Below are positions 42,147 to 54,687 of a stretch of DNA of 64,000 nt, piece after piece. The translations under genes and the position numbers were made by a program. Numbering within the stretch: position 1 is the first letter of the stretch; each line of letters starts with the position of its first letter. This stretch comes from Flectonema sp. DT1601 (taxonomy: Eukaryota; Euglenozoa; Diplonemea; Diplonemida; Diplonemidae), in assembly GCA_964019425.1 (NCBI GenBank), contig OZ025823.1, forward strand, positions 558,001 through 622,000. Reading direction: 5' to 3'. The notes below the pieces were generated by a model. That model saw only the letters and a list, made by a program, of their open reading frames with translations, had not been told where the DNA came from and did not search any database.

Positions 42147-43417
42147 TTATTCTACCATCCTTCCGACATTCTTATTTGCTCCTCGGGGAGAATCGTAAAA
42201 GCGATAAACCCTAGAAAAGTCTTCCTCATCTCCAGGGTTCGTGTACAAAGCACAGAAATGAACCCCGACAGTAGCAGTAATAATTGCTGTAACCCCAACC
42301 ACGATTCTTGCAGCAGAGAATGCTGTTCCACAATTAGCCTTAGTCGACTGGGTAAGATTACTGAACAGAATTACTATCAAAGCAAGTCCCCAGGTAGCAT
42401 TCACTGCTGTTATTATAAGGGCGCAGTTTTTTAAAAATCTACTAGATTCACCCTTCGGTCTATTAAAGCATTTTTCAACAAACGCCTTGCTAACAAAAAA
42501 AGTAATCAGTCCAAACAAGAACTGAACAACGGCATTTGCCATCATCCACTCGTGAATCCATTTCTCACAAGTATCTTTTTGAGTTGAAAGTAAAACAGCA
42601 ATAAGTGACAATGCCGCTAAAATAATACAAAAACCAACTCTCAATGCTGTTTGACGCTGTGAACCCCACGTTGGGACAGATCCTTTGTAGAAGGTTGGAG
42701 CCGCTCTGCGACTTTCCGCGTAGCCTGTTTGTTTTATATTTGTATTCAAACCTCTCAAACAGTAACATTAAGAAAGCATAACACACCTGAGGGTCCGACT
42801 GGATTCAGTGGAACGGTATCAGCATGTTGTTCTTCAGCGACTATCATGTGTTCAGGAAGAGGAGGTGGATTCTTAAGAACTGTTAAACAAATACCCGTAC
42901 TGTTGTTTTGACTTATTAGAGTGTGAAGCTCTGAGTAAGTTTGTACTTTCGTACCGTTTATCATGACTACAACATCGCCTGGTCGCATTTGAGCTCTGCT
43001 GGCAGGAGAAGCAGCGTGCACCTTTACTACGGTACAATCATGAAAAACAAGACCTAAACCAGTAGATGACGTGGGTCTTGTGATTTCAACATCCTCCGTG
43101 GCTGATGTCCCATACTGTGATTGAAGAGAATGAGTGTTGAGGAGATTAAACTCACTTCCTCCTCCTTGTGAGACTGGTGTAGCTGGTTGTTGTTTTAGTT
43201 GTTGCTGATTAACGGCTGGGCTATCATTAGGTTCTTCCGTATCGTATTGATTAAGGTCTCTCGTCGGTGATAGAGAATAACCGGATTCTAAAAATCTATT
43301 TCTCAATTGTTCGCTATTCTTACAATCATTAAACGTTACCCTCTCACCTACTTTAGTGCTAGAAGGGACAGCAGCAAACGAAACATGATGTTGGTTCGCA
43401 GTGCTTGGCAAAGCCAT
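42147..43417 (-). CDS. PDZ domain plus four-transmembrane-segment protein, 402 aa
   Basis: Exons 42787-43417 and 42147-42724 join across a 62-nt intron (GTGTGT...ACAG) that splits a Gly codon; the sum is 1209 nt. The N-terminal 110 residues are polar and Gln-rich. A PDZ domain follows: GLGLVFHDCTVVKVHAASPA (the carboxylate loop here is GLGL), ASRAQMRPGDVVVMINGTKV and the closing strand CLTVLKN. The second exon encodes four hydrophobic helices (VGFCIILAALSLIAVLL, NAVVQFLFGLITFFVSKAF, ALIITAVNATWGLALIVIL, VVGVTAIITATVGVHFCALY) with conserved-looking Cys and Trp, and a polar tail. It probably clusters partners at a membrane. The start is the ATG of MALPSTANQHH, 10 bases after ttatttatgacag; the upstream in-frame poly-Phe codons are a T-run artefact. 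Confidence 0.75.
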
Positions 43418-43479
43418 CCCACGAAATCTGTCATAAATAACAATATAAAATCGCAAAAGAGGGGGGAAAAAAACAATCG

Positions 43480-43517
<38 letters not shown>

Positions 43518-43683
43518 ACAAAAAAAAATCTCATAATTTAGTTATATCTGCTTAGAGAGCAACGAGACGATTCTCATGCTGTTACATTACTTGTTGACCC
43601 TGTAGATTACTTGTTTTTATAATCACATTAATAAATTGCAATAGTGATAAAGTATTAATAATGTGCCACGAAACATATTTATA

Positions 43684-44968
43684 TTAGTCTTCAATAACGC
43701 TTATTTCAACTATGGTATTGGTTTGCTGAGCACCAGTGTGTTTTGGTGTTGGCCAGGCTGGTGGACCAGGACCGACAACATATGACATATGTTCTGAATT
43801 TGGAGGAATCTCACCTACTCTATTCAGAACCCACTTGAAACACACAGGACCACATAGCAAGTTTACAACAATACAGGATACACATAAACTTTGAACTGCC
43901 TTTCCCCAAGTAGGAAATTCTAATGAGATTTGTTTGCAAAGACCAATTGCGACACCTGCTTGTGTTACAAATCCCATCCAACGAATGTGACGTTGCTCTG
44001 ATGGCAGACCTGCTAAGTATCCAGAGAGCCATGAACTTCCGTACAATGCAATCAGTCTTGCCGCTAGTAACATCATGACTATTGGTGCTAGTTGAGGAAT
44101 GTCAGTAAATGATATTCCAGCACCCACAAGAGTAAAAAAAGGAATATTCGTCCACGGAAGCATCTCATCAACCGCTGCTATGAATTTCTCCTGAGACGAT
44201 TTTGCATTAGCGAAGCAAACACCACAAAAGACACAAGTCAGCAATGCGTCTATCACTACGTAGTATTTTGCTTCTCTGAGAGTGTCGGAGAGAAAGAATA
44301 CCAGAACTCCAATACAAAACACTCCAATACTTCTCCATAACGCCTTTCTTTCAAAGGTAACTTGCAATGAATTAATTGCATCGATATAGCGAGAGGTGAG
44401 GTGTGAAAAAGTGTATCCGACAATAGCGCTAACAAGAAGTTTAACAAATGGCTGTAACATCAAGGACGGTGTAACCCTAGCACCATCAACAATAATTTTA
44501 GCAACATTCGTATTTATCGCAAAAAGCGAAACAACCGCTGTGTCCAATGCGATCGAAGCGCTTAAGCAAAGTCTTGTAAAAACACCATCAGCTTTTAATT
44601 CTTTCACCACGGCTAAGGCACTAGCCGGTGATCTGGCGAGTAATATTGTTGACATTATTAGGCAAGCTGCATCTCTCTCTTCTACTGAATAACTTGTAAA
44701 TAAGCTAACCGATGATATATTGTATTTACAAACGAGATACAGCACCGCACCAACAGTGGGTATGATACAGCCAACAGTTAGTATTATTGCCTTGGCTTGT
44801 CCTTGGAGTTCTTTTAAAACTAATTCTGTTCCAGCAGCGAAACCAATTACAGATAAACAACCTTGCTCTAATTTTCGTAAATTAACTAACCCACCATCAG
44901 AACCTATCAAAGCGAATACGTTGGGACCACACAGAATTCCTATTTTTTGTTTGTTTTTTTTTGTAATG

Positions 44969-45007
<39 letters not shown>

Positions 45008-45132
45008 ACTAACAAACCAATAAGAATATATCCAGTTATGGCTGGCAGTCGAAGAACTGATTGAAAGAGTCTCCCGACATTGTAGCTGCAGATAACCAAC
45101 ACCAACACCTGTCCTACTAACAAAGCTCCCAT
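43684..45132 (-). CDS. cation/proton antiporter (CPA2/KefB-like sodium/hydrogen exchanger), 456 aa
   Basis: About twelve hydrophobic helices with the antiporter signatures PAITGYILIGILCGPN near the N-terminus and ILLARSPASALAVVKEL in the core, as in CPA-type monovalent cation/proton antiporters. The polar pair expected in the core (Asp-Thr in ALDTAVVSLF) is visible. An intron of 78 nt (44940-45017, GTTTGT...AATAG, rich in A and T runs) interrupts the GYILIG-ILCGPN motif; without removing it a false poly-Phe/Lys run splits a universally conserved helix. A C-terminal soluble tail of 40 residues is polar and Pro-rich. The ion (sodium or potassium) and membrane are not determined. Confidence 0.87.
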
Positions 45133-45814
45133 TGTGTTGTGATGGAGCCTTTAATGGGTTAAGATACCTTTATCGTTCGGTAGACAGATAGCGTCTTGGG
45201 GGATTAGTAAAAAGAAAAACTTGGAATTGGTCTTCAGATTATCAATTATGGTGATCACACTATCATACCCTGTAAGTCTCTGTAGTGGTAATTAACATTA
45301 TCAAAGGGAAAAAGGGAACTTTAAGAAAAAAAAAAGAAAAAATCACAAATGCGTAACCCCAATAATGGATACAGGAAAACACTATAATCGGCATACTTTT
45401 GCACGATCATTCCCTTTTCTTTGTTTTTTTTTTTCTTTTTTTGTTTTTTTTCAAAGTCCAAGTTTTTCATACCCTTTATTTAATTTGGCGCATATCGGCC
45501 TACTTCTAAGCATTAGGCAATGCTTACGCGGTGGTTCGAAAAAAAAAATTGGAAAATCAACACTGACTGAACAAAAATCTTTTTTAAGGCGTTGTAGACG
45601 AAATGATATCATTTTTTCCGCTATCTGTCTTTTTTGTAAGCAGAATGATCTTCTCTTGCCTTATTTTTAAGAGGGGAAAAGAAAAAGTCTACACTGGGGG
45701 AATAAACGAACATATTTTTTCAAACAAATTATAATCACCAGGTCATCACAACGAATAGGAACTAATGTTTTTTTTTTTTTTACAAAAGGAAATAGAAAAA
45801 AAAAAATGGTGATC
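45133..45814. other. spacer with an 8-bp hairpin
   Basis: No gene seen. Bases 45507-45514 (taagcatt) and 45519-45526 (aatgctta) form a perfect stem with loop aggc, next to ggtggttcgaaaaa, which superficially recalls a tRNA T-loop; no cloverleaf can be built. Confidence 0.5.
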
Positions 45815-47164
45815 TTAGGCAAAGACCTCTTCGTCAGTTTTATTATCGTAGTGATTCTGTAGACGAGGATGCCATTCAACCACACGCTTGCTGTTACCTC
45901 CCTTCTGACGAATGAAGCCCTTTTCTCCAACAGCTTTCTTAGTTAAGCCTCTGTATGGGAAGTTTGCTGTGTACAACTTGTGACGTTCGGTTGGGTAATG
46001 CATTCCCTTTTCAGAGTAAGCGACCCAATCAATCCCAAGAGCCTCCATAGTTCCAATCATTTCTTGAAGAGTTGTCGAATGAGGACCTTTTGTACAGAAC
46101 CCAGGAAGAGACAGTTGAAATCCCTCGTGTACGTAACCTTGTTGAAAGTTAGCGTTACTGTCTAAAGAATCAGTTTTAATACCCTGGAAAGGATGAGCCA
46201 CCTCAGTACTGACACCAGATTCATGAGAAGTCAACGAAACTTTAAAATGTTTATCTTTTACTGGATGTTCGTTGTGTGTGTACATCACATTTCTGTTATA
46301 AATAACCGCTCTGTAGTTCGCAGTTGTTCTTCCTTTGTATGCCCATCCAGCTGCTGTTGCCAAGGTACTATGTTGCATCCACCCAGGTGATGTTTCAGTT
46401 CTGTAATTGTTAATTGACTTTGGTGTCATATACTTTACATGACTGTCGGGTATTTTGTATAAACTTTTAATAAGTTTCATTGATGTGTTGCCCCAAATCT
46501 TGATTAATTCAGGTTTGTGTTCATCTCTGTAAATAGATTTTCCTCCCTTCCTCTGTCTAGTAGCGAAATCGAAAGCACTCGGTATGGCATCTCCATTCAC
46601 GATAGTGTAGTATAAGTCTCTTGTGTTCTCGTATGCTGTCACCGAGTACATCGATCCCGCAAGCTGTTTTTTTTTTTTTTTTTTTTTTACTCCCCTTTCG
46701 GAAGTTTCCCTTTGAAGATGGGAAAATTTAAAAAAAAAAAAAAAAAAAGAAATAGAAGAGCAAAAATATCATACATCGTTATATGTTGGAACATTCTCTG
46801 CGTGCCATGACGTTCTGTTGAGAAGAGGTGCCGGAGTACTTATTTTACCAAACACGTTGAAATCTCTGATGAAATCTTGTTTCAGGAATTTATTAACATC
46901 GTGACTGTTTATTTTATTTTATTTTTTTCTTTTTTTGTATGTGAATGCTGGATGTCAACATACAAATAAAATATAAAAATAAAATAAAACAAACTGTTGT
47001 TCGTATGGGGTTCGCCTAGTCATATCAGCTCCCTTGTATGCAGGAGTTCTTCCATGTTTGCTTCGTGAGCCTCTAATTCCTATTTCCTTACCCACCACTA
47101 GTCCAGCAGAACCCCCTGCGGCCACCTTTGCCAGAACCAGCCATATTGATCCGCAGACCTCCAT
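45815..47164 (-). CDS. unrecognised 382-aa protein, 3 exons
   Basis: Exons 46995-47164, 46775-46904 and 45815-46663 join in phase across introns 46905-46994 (GTTTGT...ACAG, 90 nt) and 46664-46774 (GTATGA...ACAG, 111 nt), giving 1149 nt. The protein is soluble, slightly basic and rich in Tyr, His, Lys and Thr, with short motifs such as GRTPAYKGADMTRRTPYEQ, TSPGWMQHSTLATAAGWAYKG (split here) and RHKLYTANFPYRGLTKKAVGEKG. No membrane segments, coiled coil or enzyme motif is seen. The Pro/Tyr/Gly-rich, repeat-poor make-up is like that of microtubule inner proteins of axonemes, but this is only a resemblance in style. The ATG follows ccattttttttcatgcag by 13 bases. I do not know its function. Confidence 0.65.
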
Positions 47165-47177
47165 CTTGGCAAGCTTA

Positions 47178-47195
47178 CTGCATGAAAAAAAATGG
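47178..47195 (-). promoter_or_regulatory. candidate trans-splice acceptor for the 382-aa protein gene
   Basis: Minus strand ccattttttttcatgcag, 13 bases before the ATG: a textbook polypyrimidine tract and AG with no upstream coding exon, facing the 8 kb gene-free gap. Confidence 0.5.
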
Positions 47196-48924
47196 ATTGA
47201 TAGGTTTGGAACTTTATTTGCAACTAGGCAACACACACGCACAGATCATATTTTTTAGTGTAGTATTCAGCTGCTTGAAGAGTAAGAAGTGAAAGGGAAA
47301 CCACTTAATCTAACTCAGGGTTGTATGGGACGTATTTTATACCACGGAATCGATGTTAATACACGCTTCCAGTCAATGACGTTGTTGCTAAGAAACACAA
47401 TAACGGACGAGGAGGGGAAAAGGGAATAGAAGAAATAAAGAAATAAAAGGGGAAACAGCTCGAAGGTTCAGCAGCAAACACATCGCAGTTTTATGTCCCA
47501 AACAGAATGTTGCTCCGGTTCGTTAATTTAGGACACGCACGTGCTTGTACTGCAAGTGAAAACACACGAATTTCAGAACGAAAGAAAATAATAATAAATA
47601 AATAAATAGATTAAAAAAAAACGGGACAAGCAGAGAAAAACAAAAATCGACAGTTAACTTCTGCACTATAGTTGCGAAGGCCTGCCAAAACAGAACATAA
47701 TGAGAAACTGCTTTCTGATTGGGTCGCGTAGTTGTTCTCAGGAAGGCTAGACACCATTTAATTTTCTTCAACTCACTTATCACAGAACAAACCTCAAAAA
47801 AAAAAAAAAAAAAGACAATTGCCATGCATAACTACCACATTACATCCAAAGTGTTCAGCAATGCGACTCTCTAAGGCGAAAGCCCGCAGCGACAAATTAT
47901 TGTAAGTACAGCTTTGAATCAGGGAGCTATTCGATGTGGGGATTGTGGTAGTCACACTAGACCTCAGACCTCTTACAACAATAATACCTTCAGTGTGATG
48001 CTTACAAGATGATGCGTTATAGAAAGAGAATAAAAAAAAGAAAATATAAAAAAAAGCGGTCACTTATGCGTCCAAAAAAAAAAAAAAAAAAAAAAATGCT
48101 CTACAAAAAAAGCAATAAAATTAGAAAACACAACCACCTTATTTTTCACCTTTTGTTTTTTTTTTTTCTTTTTTTGGTTATTTCATGCCAATTTGAAGGC
48201 TGGGGGATGTAACTCTGGGGAAACAATAATAAAAAAATAAAAATTACTTTGTTCCTTAAGAACAAGCTTGCCACAGATTCCACAGCCGAATGATAACTTA
48301 TTTGGGTTCAGCACACCAACTAACGCTGTCCTATTATTATTCTAAAAAAGAAATTCTTTCCTTTTTTTTTTTTCAGTCACAGAGATGTATGTTGCAGGCA
48401 GTATTAATATCATAGTCAGTGATACTTGCCCAACGGAATTACCTCCCCCACTGCAAGAAAAATTAAAAAAAAAAAAATTAAAATTTAAAATTTAAAAAAA
48501 AAAACCCCTGTTTTGGCTTTGTTTGTGCGTATAGTGAGCGCATCATCAATAATTTCCTAATAGGGGAACAATAGGATAATTTACGAGAATAAAACACAGG
48601 CACGATGCCAACAACTTTTTTTTTTTTTTTTTTTTTTTTTTTGCTTCTGATAATATTCATTTGACTTGCTTCTGATTCATTTAACACAAAAAAAAAAAGG
48701 GAAAAAATTGTGGATTCCTTATATTTACAACTAACACAGTCACAGTGCCATTTAGATGCTCCTTGTGCAAGAAGTACTTTCACACATTTCCAAGCCCTAT
48801 AATATCTGTATCTAATTCTAGTTTATTTTGTCTACTCAACCGTTTTAGCTACCACTACCAGTTTTTAACTACAGAGACAAGGAAAAGAAAACAATACTTT
48901 TTTTTTTTTTCCCCCCCTTTTTTT

Positions 48925-48957
<33 letters not shown>

Positions 48958-49062
48958 GAAAATTTAAAAAAAAAATTTTTTTTCGATAACTACATTTGTT
49001 TTTGAAGTGCAGTCGTCTCTTTCTATTCTACATTATTTGCTGTCCACCATTGTCTCTTTGTC

Positions 49063-49086
49063 TTGAGGCCTTATACCAGGCCTCAA
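49063..49086. other. 9-bp perfect hairpin
   Basis: ttgaggcct at 49063-49071 pairs with aggcctcaa at 49078-49086 around the 6-base loop tatacc. It stands out as GC-containing structure in an A/T-rich gap. No function is evident. Confidence 0.5.
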
Positions 49087-50425
49087 CCGCAATAGCCTGA
49101 AATCTAAACAAAATCTGAACAAAAAAAAAAAAAATGGCCCTTTTGCACTGTTGTAGTATAAAATGTAAAAAGTATACTTTTTTTTTTTTTCTTTTTTTTT
49201 TTTTTTCTAAAAGGAGCATGGAAGTAAATACCCATTTTTTTTTATTTATGGGCTTTTATGGTCTCAAAAAAATACACTATACGGTGACCCTTTGACTACC
49301 ACTACTGGCATTGACAAGAGAAAAGGAGGGAACAGGTTAGCGCTAACTTCCGTTCGCATCGAAACATTCGGTTAATCGAAGTTAGGAAAGTCAAACCTAC
49401 AGAGGTACCAATTTGTTCGGATAGTAAAACTACATGTTTATAACACAAGAGAAGGAGGTGACACTTTGACAATGTAAAAATAGTAACAACTTTAGGTATT
49501 AAAAACAAAATTAATATCAAGTACTTGACTGAGAAAAATATTTGTAGTTGTTAATCAAAGAACATATTACACAAGAGAAGGGTGGGAAAGAAAATTACTT
49601 TGCAGCAATAAACAAAAAAAATAATTTCTTTTTGAAATTCGTTCATCTACTAACTGCTGGGCTTTGAAAGAAAAAGACAACTAAAAAAAAAAAAAAAAAA
49701 AAAATTAAAAAATATACACTAGAGCTGCATCTCGCTAACATTTTTTTCTTTTTTTTTGCTTTCTTTTGGCGACATGTGAAGGAGGAAAGAAAGCAAACAT
49801 CATCAGCACAGCAGTTCCCAACGAAGAGTCTACTAAAGGGGTGTCCTAATATAATGCTATTGTATGGTATCCCAGTTGAATGGTACAGTGACAAAAGCTA
49901 CCGAAGGGGGCGAGTGGAAGGGGGGAAATATTTCAAAAAAAAAAAAAAAAAAAAAGAAAAAGAAAGATGCGAGTTACTTACATCTCCCTTCTTTAATATT
50001 TTTTTTTTTTTTTTTTTTCCTTTTTCGAAATATAAAGCCTAATCTGAAATTAGGAAATTTTTGATTACAGTAATCGGGTTTACAAAAACAACAACCCAAG
50101 CACGGAAATATTGACACCAAGAAAATCCTCCGTTGGGTTCCTAAGGAAAGGATACTCGCAGTCAGCGAATAAGAGGAAAGATATGCTTTTTTTTTTTCTT
50201 TTTTTTTTTTTTTTGTTCGTTTGCATCGTAGCCGAAAAGAAACCGATCTACATCTTGCAGTGTTCCTTTTTTTCTTTCTTTTTCTTTTTTTTTTTTTTTT
50301 TTTTCACCAGGCCGTCATAATTAAGAGTCGATTATTTAACTACAAAAATAAAAAATAAAATAAAAAAATTACATCCAAGGTAAGGAAAGTTTTGAATTTA
50401 AGTTTTGCAAAAAAAAAAAAAAAAA

Positions 50426-50560
50426 ATCAGCAAACCTCACTTTTTTTACTCACTCACACTTTTATTTCGTTTGTGCGCAACCGGTAGAATCCTAATAAAG
50501 GAATAGGTTAGTTACGCTGCCACAATTCTCTTTCTACCGAACAATGGGTTTGTAGGTACA
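50426..50560 (+). repeat. dispersed repeat family A, copy 2
   Basis: Best-preserved match to copy 1 (25697-25838): the right 90 bases differ almost only by an inserted agtt. It starts after a run of about 18 A and ends in another of about 18 A. The left part (cagcaaacctcacttttttta) matches cggcaaacttcacttttttta of copy 1. Confidence 0.8.
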
Positions 50561-51203
50561 AAAAAAAAAAAAAAAAATATTCTACCGGTGCGTAATCTCA
50601 GTAGCCTTTTACCACGTAACACGGTCTCCCATATAACATCATTTGTCCCCGTTAGTTGGGGAAGCATCACAAGAACACGTTAACAAAAAACAAAACAAAA
50701 CAAAACAAAAAAAAAACCATGAATTTCAAAGTTAAAAAGATAACAAAAAAAAAAAAAAAAAAAACATTAGCAGCAAGGAAAACAATCGTTTTTTTCGAAG
50801 AAACCACAAGGACGCCTTGAGCTCGTAGAACCAACTTAAAAACGATCAAAATAATATGAAAAGGTAAGTATAAAGACAATAAAAAATGTTTGAAGTACGA
50901 AAAATGTTTTGAATAAATATTTACAAAGCATTAAATATCTGTAATTAGCCTAGTGTTAACTAAATAAACGTTAGTTTCGATACAGTCAGCGATAAGAGTA
51001 ACTGCGGGTTGAGTTGTCTCTCATTAGTTTAAATCGACAAGAATATTTCAAACCAGAACGACATAATAAGAATCAATCTCTACTGCACCCATTTTGAGTA
51101 GAAAAACGTCGAAGAATCGTAGATCGAAAATTTTTTTATTGAAAAACTAAATACGATTGGTAATTCATTCGACATTTTTGTAGTTTTAAAATAATAATAA
51201 ATC

Positions 51204-51237
<34 letters not shown>

Positions 51238-51289
51238 GAGAAATTAAGCCTTGAATTACTTCAACAAGGAACTACCTATTTATTATAAC

Positions 51290-51401
51290 GGCCAACTTCA
51301 CTTTTTTTTTTACTTTTTTTTTTTTTTTTTTACTAACAAAAGAATAAGGTTAGTTACGCTGCCACAATTATTTTCCACCGAATCACGGGGTGTGTGGATA
51401 C
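51290..51401 (+). repeat. dispersed repeat family A, copy 3 (diverged)
   Basis: Shares ggccaacttcactttttt, ggttagttacgctgccacaa and a diverged right end (ccaccgaatcacggggtgtg versus ctaccgaacaatgggtttgt). The middle is shortened and replaced by a T run. It has the same orientation as the other copies and lies 0.7 kb from copy 2. Confidence 0.75.
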
Positions 51402-52864
51402 AAAAAAATAAATATCAAGATAACACATATCCGCGAGCAGGGGGATTGATGTGATTTTTTTTTTTTTTTTTTTTTTTTTTCCCTCAAAAAAGTACCTTCG
51501 TGTTCTTCCCTCATTGGAGAAAATGGATTAGAAAAAAAAAACTCAAAATTTTATTTTTTTTCTTCTCGCATGAATATCCCTCCCAACCTGAACATCAGCG
51601 GGGTCACTGCTGATAGCCCTAAGTCAAGAGAAGATGGAGGAAATCAGCACATTTGCAACTTTCCAGTGTTCGATATCTGACGTAGGTAGCTAGCTTTGCC
51701 AAAGGGAAGAAACCAAGAGAGAGAAAAAAAACACATAAATAATCAATTTTCTTTTTTTTTTTTTGTCATAACAAATATAAAAAATAAGTCTGTTTTTTTA
51801 CTTTATATTATATATAATTCGATATATTGTTAGATTTTTTCATTTAAAAAAATAAAGGGAAAAAAAAAAAATCAACAGCATAATCCCGGAAGGGTAAGGC
51901 AAAAAAAATAAATTGAGCCTCATAATTCACTTGTAAAACGGAAAAGGAGAGGAAAGTTCACGTAGCTTCCATTAAAATTTAATAAAACGTTCTTGCACTA
52001 CGCTGCACACGACACAAACGAGACATCGGCGTTCATTCGAAAAATTTACTCATTTTAATTTTTTTTTTTTTTTTTTTTTTTTTGTTTCATCTCTTTTTTT
52101 TTATTCCGTTAACGAGAAGTTATTATTATTACTCTGGCACGTTTACAGAGCTAGCATACAAAACTAAAAAAATCAATTAAAAAAAAATTAAAAAAAACAC
52201 AGTTGCTACTTTCCCAAAATAAATTGATTACTATTCAGAGAATGTGATTCGGGTTGTATGTTTGAGTTTGTAAAATTTTAACTAAAATTGTATCATATTA
52301 ACATAAAAACGATAAGGATACAGTGACTATGGCAATGCTTCGGTGGGGTGTGACATTTTAACAAAATGTGTATAAAAACAGTAAAAATTACTCAAAAATA
52401 TATAAGTAACAAGGCTAAACTGAGAAGGATTCAACTTTCATTTTTCAGAATAATTGATTCAGCGAGAAATCGACTTCAGGCCATCGAGGCAGTCTTAAGC
52501 TTCTCATCGTATAATACACAAATGGATAAGTTAGTAATTAGCTTTTTTTTAAATCCAACGTTGCTGTACATTATGAGTGCTCTAAGGAGGGTAACTCACA
52601 GCAACAGAGGATCCAATCCGTAACCGTTTCCGAAGACTCAGCATGAATTATTGAATTAGCTTTAGCTTAAAATAAATAAAAACATATAAACAAGCACACT
52701 GGTTATTAACAAAACACTCGTTGGGCATATAACAATGCTAGATTGGCAACAGCCCTCTTCGTTAAATCGAACAACACTGGAACGATCCGAGTAAATTTCA
52801 GAAGACTTCATCTTCTCCGGAATGAAGAAAAATGTTTTTTTTTTCCTCCTCCACATTGCACATC

Positions 52865-52959
52865 ACATTACTGATTAAGCAAACTAAGAAGCATCGAGTT
52901 GACCCTAATAGAGCTACAGCAATGCAATCTTGTTCGGATTCCTATGACAGCCAAGACTA
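52865..52959 (+). repeat. dispersed repeat family B, copy 2
   Basis: Contains agcatcgagtt as in copy 1 and then tgttcggattcc, close to the internal RNA-polymerase-III box B consensus ggttcganncc. This suggests a tRNA-derived short interspersed element or a decayed tRNA-like sequence. Confidence 0.45.
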
Positions 52960-53120
52960 ATGAAAATAAGTTAGCGAGACCAGCATGCCGCCGAGTACTG
53001 GTTGAAGGAGTGGATTCCCCAATTCTGTGGCGGTACGTTTGGCCCAATCTCAAAATGAAAAAATATTTAAACAGCAGCCAAGCTGTAAAATTATTTCTTT
53101 TCTTCGACTTTGCTTTGAAA

Positions 53121-53152
<32 letters not shown>

Positions 53153-53409
53153 CACTAAAAGCAAACCTGTATAACGTCTTAGTAAAACGAGTTAGTTCAT
53201 GGTGCCATAGTGTGCGTCGTTTATTTTATTTATTTTCCTTTTTCCTTTTTTTTTTTTAAAAATTCAACGAAAATATCTACGTTAAATGATTCTTAATAAT
53301 ACGTTTTTTATGTCTCAATAACGAGCGCTATTCAAAATAAACTCGATTGACGTTATGTTTCGAATGTGAATATGTTCAGGACTAGATTGACAGATGAGAA
53401 AGTGTAATA

Positions 53410-53500
53410 CATTGCGTACTGCGCATCGGGTTAACTCCAGAGAGCTCCGAGGGCAACAGCGAACGTGATGTTATCGAAACGCTTCGGCTGACGGAATGAA
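53410..53500 (+). repeat. dispersed repeat family B, copy 3
   Basis: gcatcgggttaactccagag matches gcatcgagttaactcagag of copy 1, followed by gggcaacagcgaacgt versus aggcaacaggcaacgt. The right half is diverged. Confidence 0.45.
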
Positions 53501-53717
53501 TGTCCTGAGGGGAATCATTAAATGAAAAAAAAGAAGAAAAAAAAGCGCCTTTGGAGTACGAGCATAACTTCCACTCGTACTACGACAAAGCAAACAGCTA
53601 CTTATTATAAAAAAAGAAGGAAAGGAAATCTTATTTCTTTAGTGAGAGCGAGTTCATTGGTTTGTGTGTGTGTTGTCGTTAAGAAGTAGCGACAAACACT
53701 TCAGATTCAGATAAAAG

Positions 53718-53751
<34 letters not shown>

Positions 53752-54652
53752 TATTCCAGCAGTAGGGCTAACAACAAAAAAAAAACAGTTCGATGAACCA
53801 GCATTATCGAAGCCTGCCTGTTGTTGTTGATCATTTCCTGCCCAATGAGTAGTAATAATTTCAATTCAGCACTTTTTTAAAAAAAAAAAAAAAAAGTAGA
53901 CCCATACTACACGTGAAAGCATCTTAAGCAAAATATTTGTTCCCTTCATGAGAGTTTCTTCACAGTTTCAAGAGTAATAATAATTATAAAAAAAGTAGTA
54001 AATACCGATGTACAATCGACTCACAAGCATAAAGGAGTTGGAGAGTTGTGAGAAATAAATCTCATTAAGGTGTCTGTTGTTTAAAAGAAAAGAACAGAGA
54101 GGAAAAGCTACATGTTTGATTTTCTTTTGGTACAAGAGTCCGCGGCTATCATTAGCAAATCACAACCAACTTGATGAAAATTAGCAAACGCTGACTGGCA
54201 ATCTCTCTCTTATATAAAACGAATCAAAAAAATACTTTTGTTGCCCTCCTTTAGAAGGCACAAGAGACACACTAAAGGGCCCCTTTCTAACACTAAGTAG
54301 GACTTTCTACTTTTTTTCTCTGATTCTCTCAGTGAGTTCCTTCAAGTACGGAAGAGTTCTGTGTTTGTTCCGTTCGATTTGTGTTTCGCATAGAGTTCTC
54401 GCTGCAAAAAAAAAAAAGAAAAAGAAAAAAGTGAGACCTTCGCGGTCATCAAAATAAGAGAGCCGATTTTTATTTTACGGAAAACATTTTGATAAACGTA
54501 TTCTCCTTGCTGCGTTGCTCTATTTCCGTTTTTTTTTTTTTTTTTGTTGTTGCTTTTTCTTTTTCAAGCACAATTCGCTGAGGCTGTTTGTCACCCAGAA
54601 AAGGGTCACTATTCATAAGTAGTAAAAATAATGAGCAAATAAAAGGGTGTTC

Positions 54653-54687
<35 letters not shown>

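Noticed and set aside
43418-43534. Poly-Phe N-terminal extension of the PDZ protein
   Set aside because: Encoded by a homopolymer run in the spacer; an ATG 10 bases after a splice acceptor gives a normal start.
45495-45545. tRNA-like segment with a short hairpin and ggttcgaaa
   Set aside because: No acceptor stem, D arm or box A at the right distance.
47523-48063. Two minus-strand frames resembling exons
   Set aside because: They lie in different frames across an A/T run; no joining intron with good signals could be built and no family is recognised.
52366-52623. 85-codon plus-strand frame in the gene-poor gap
   Set aside because: Low-complexity start, wrong strand for the array, no recognisable features.
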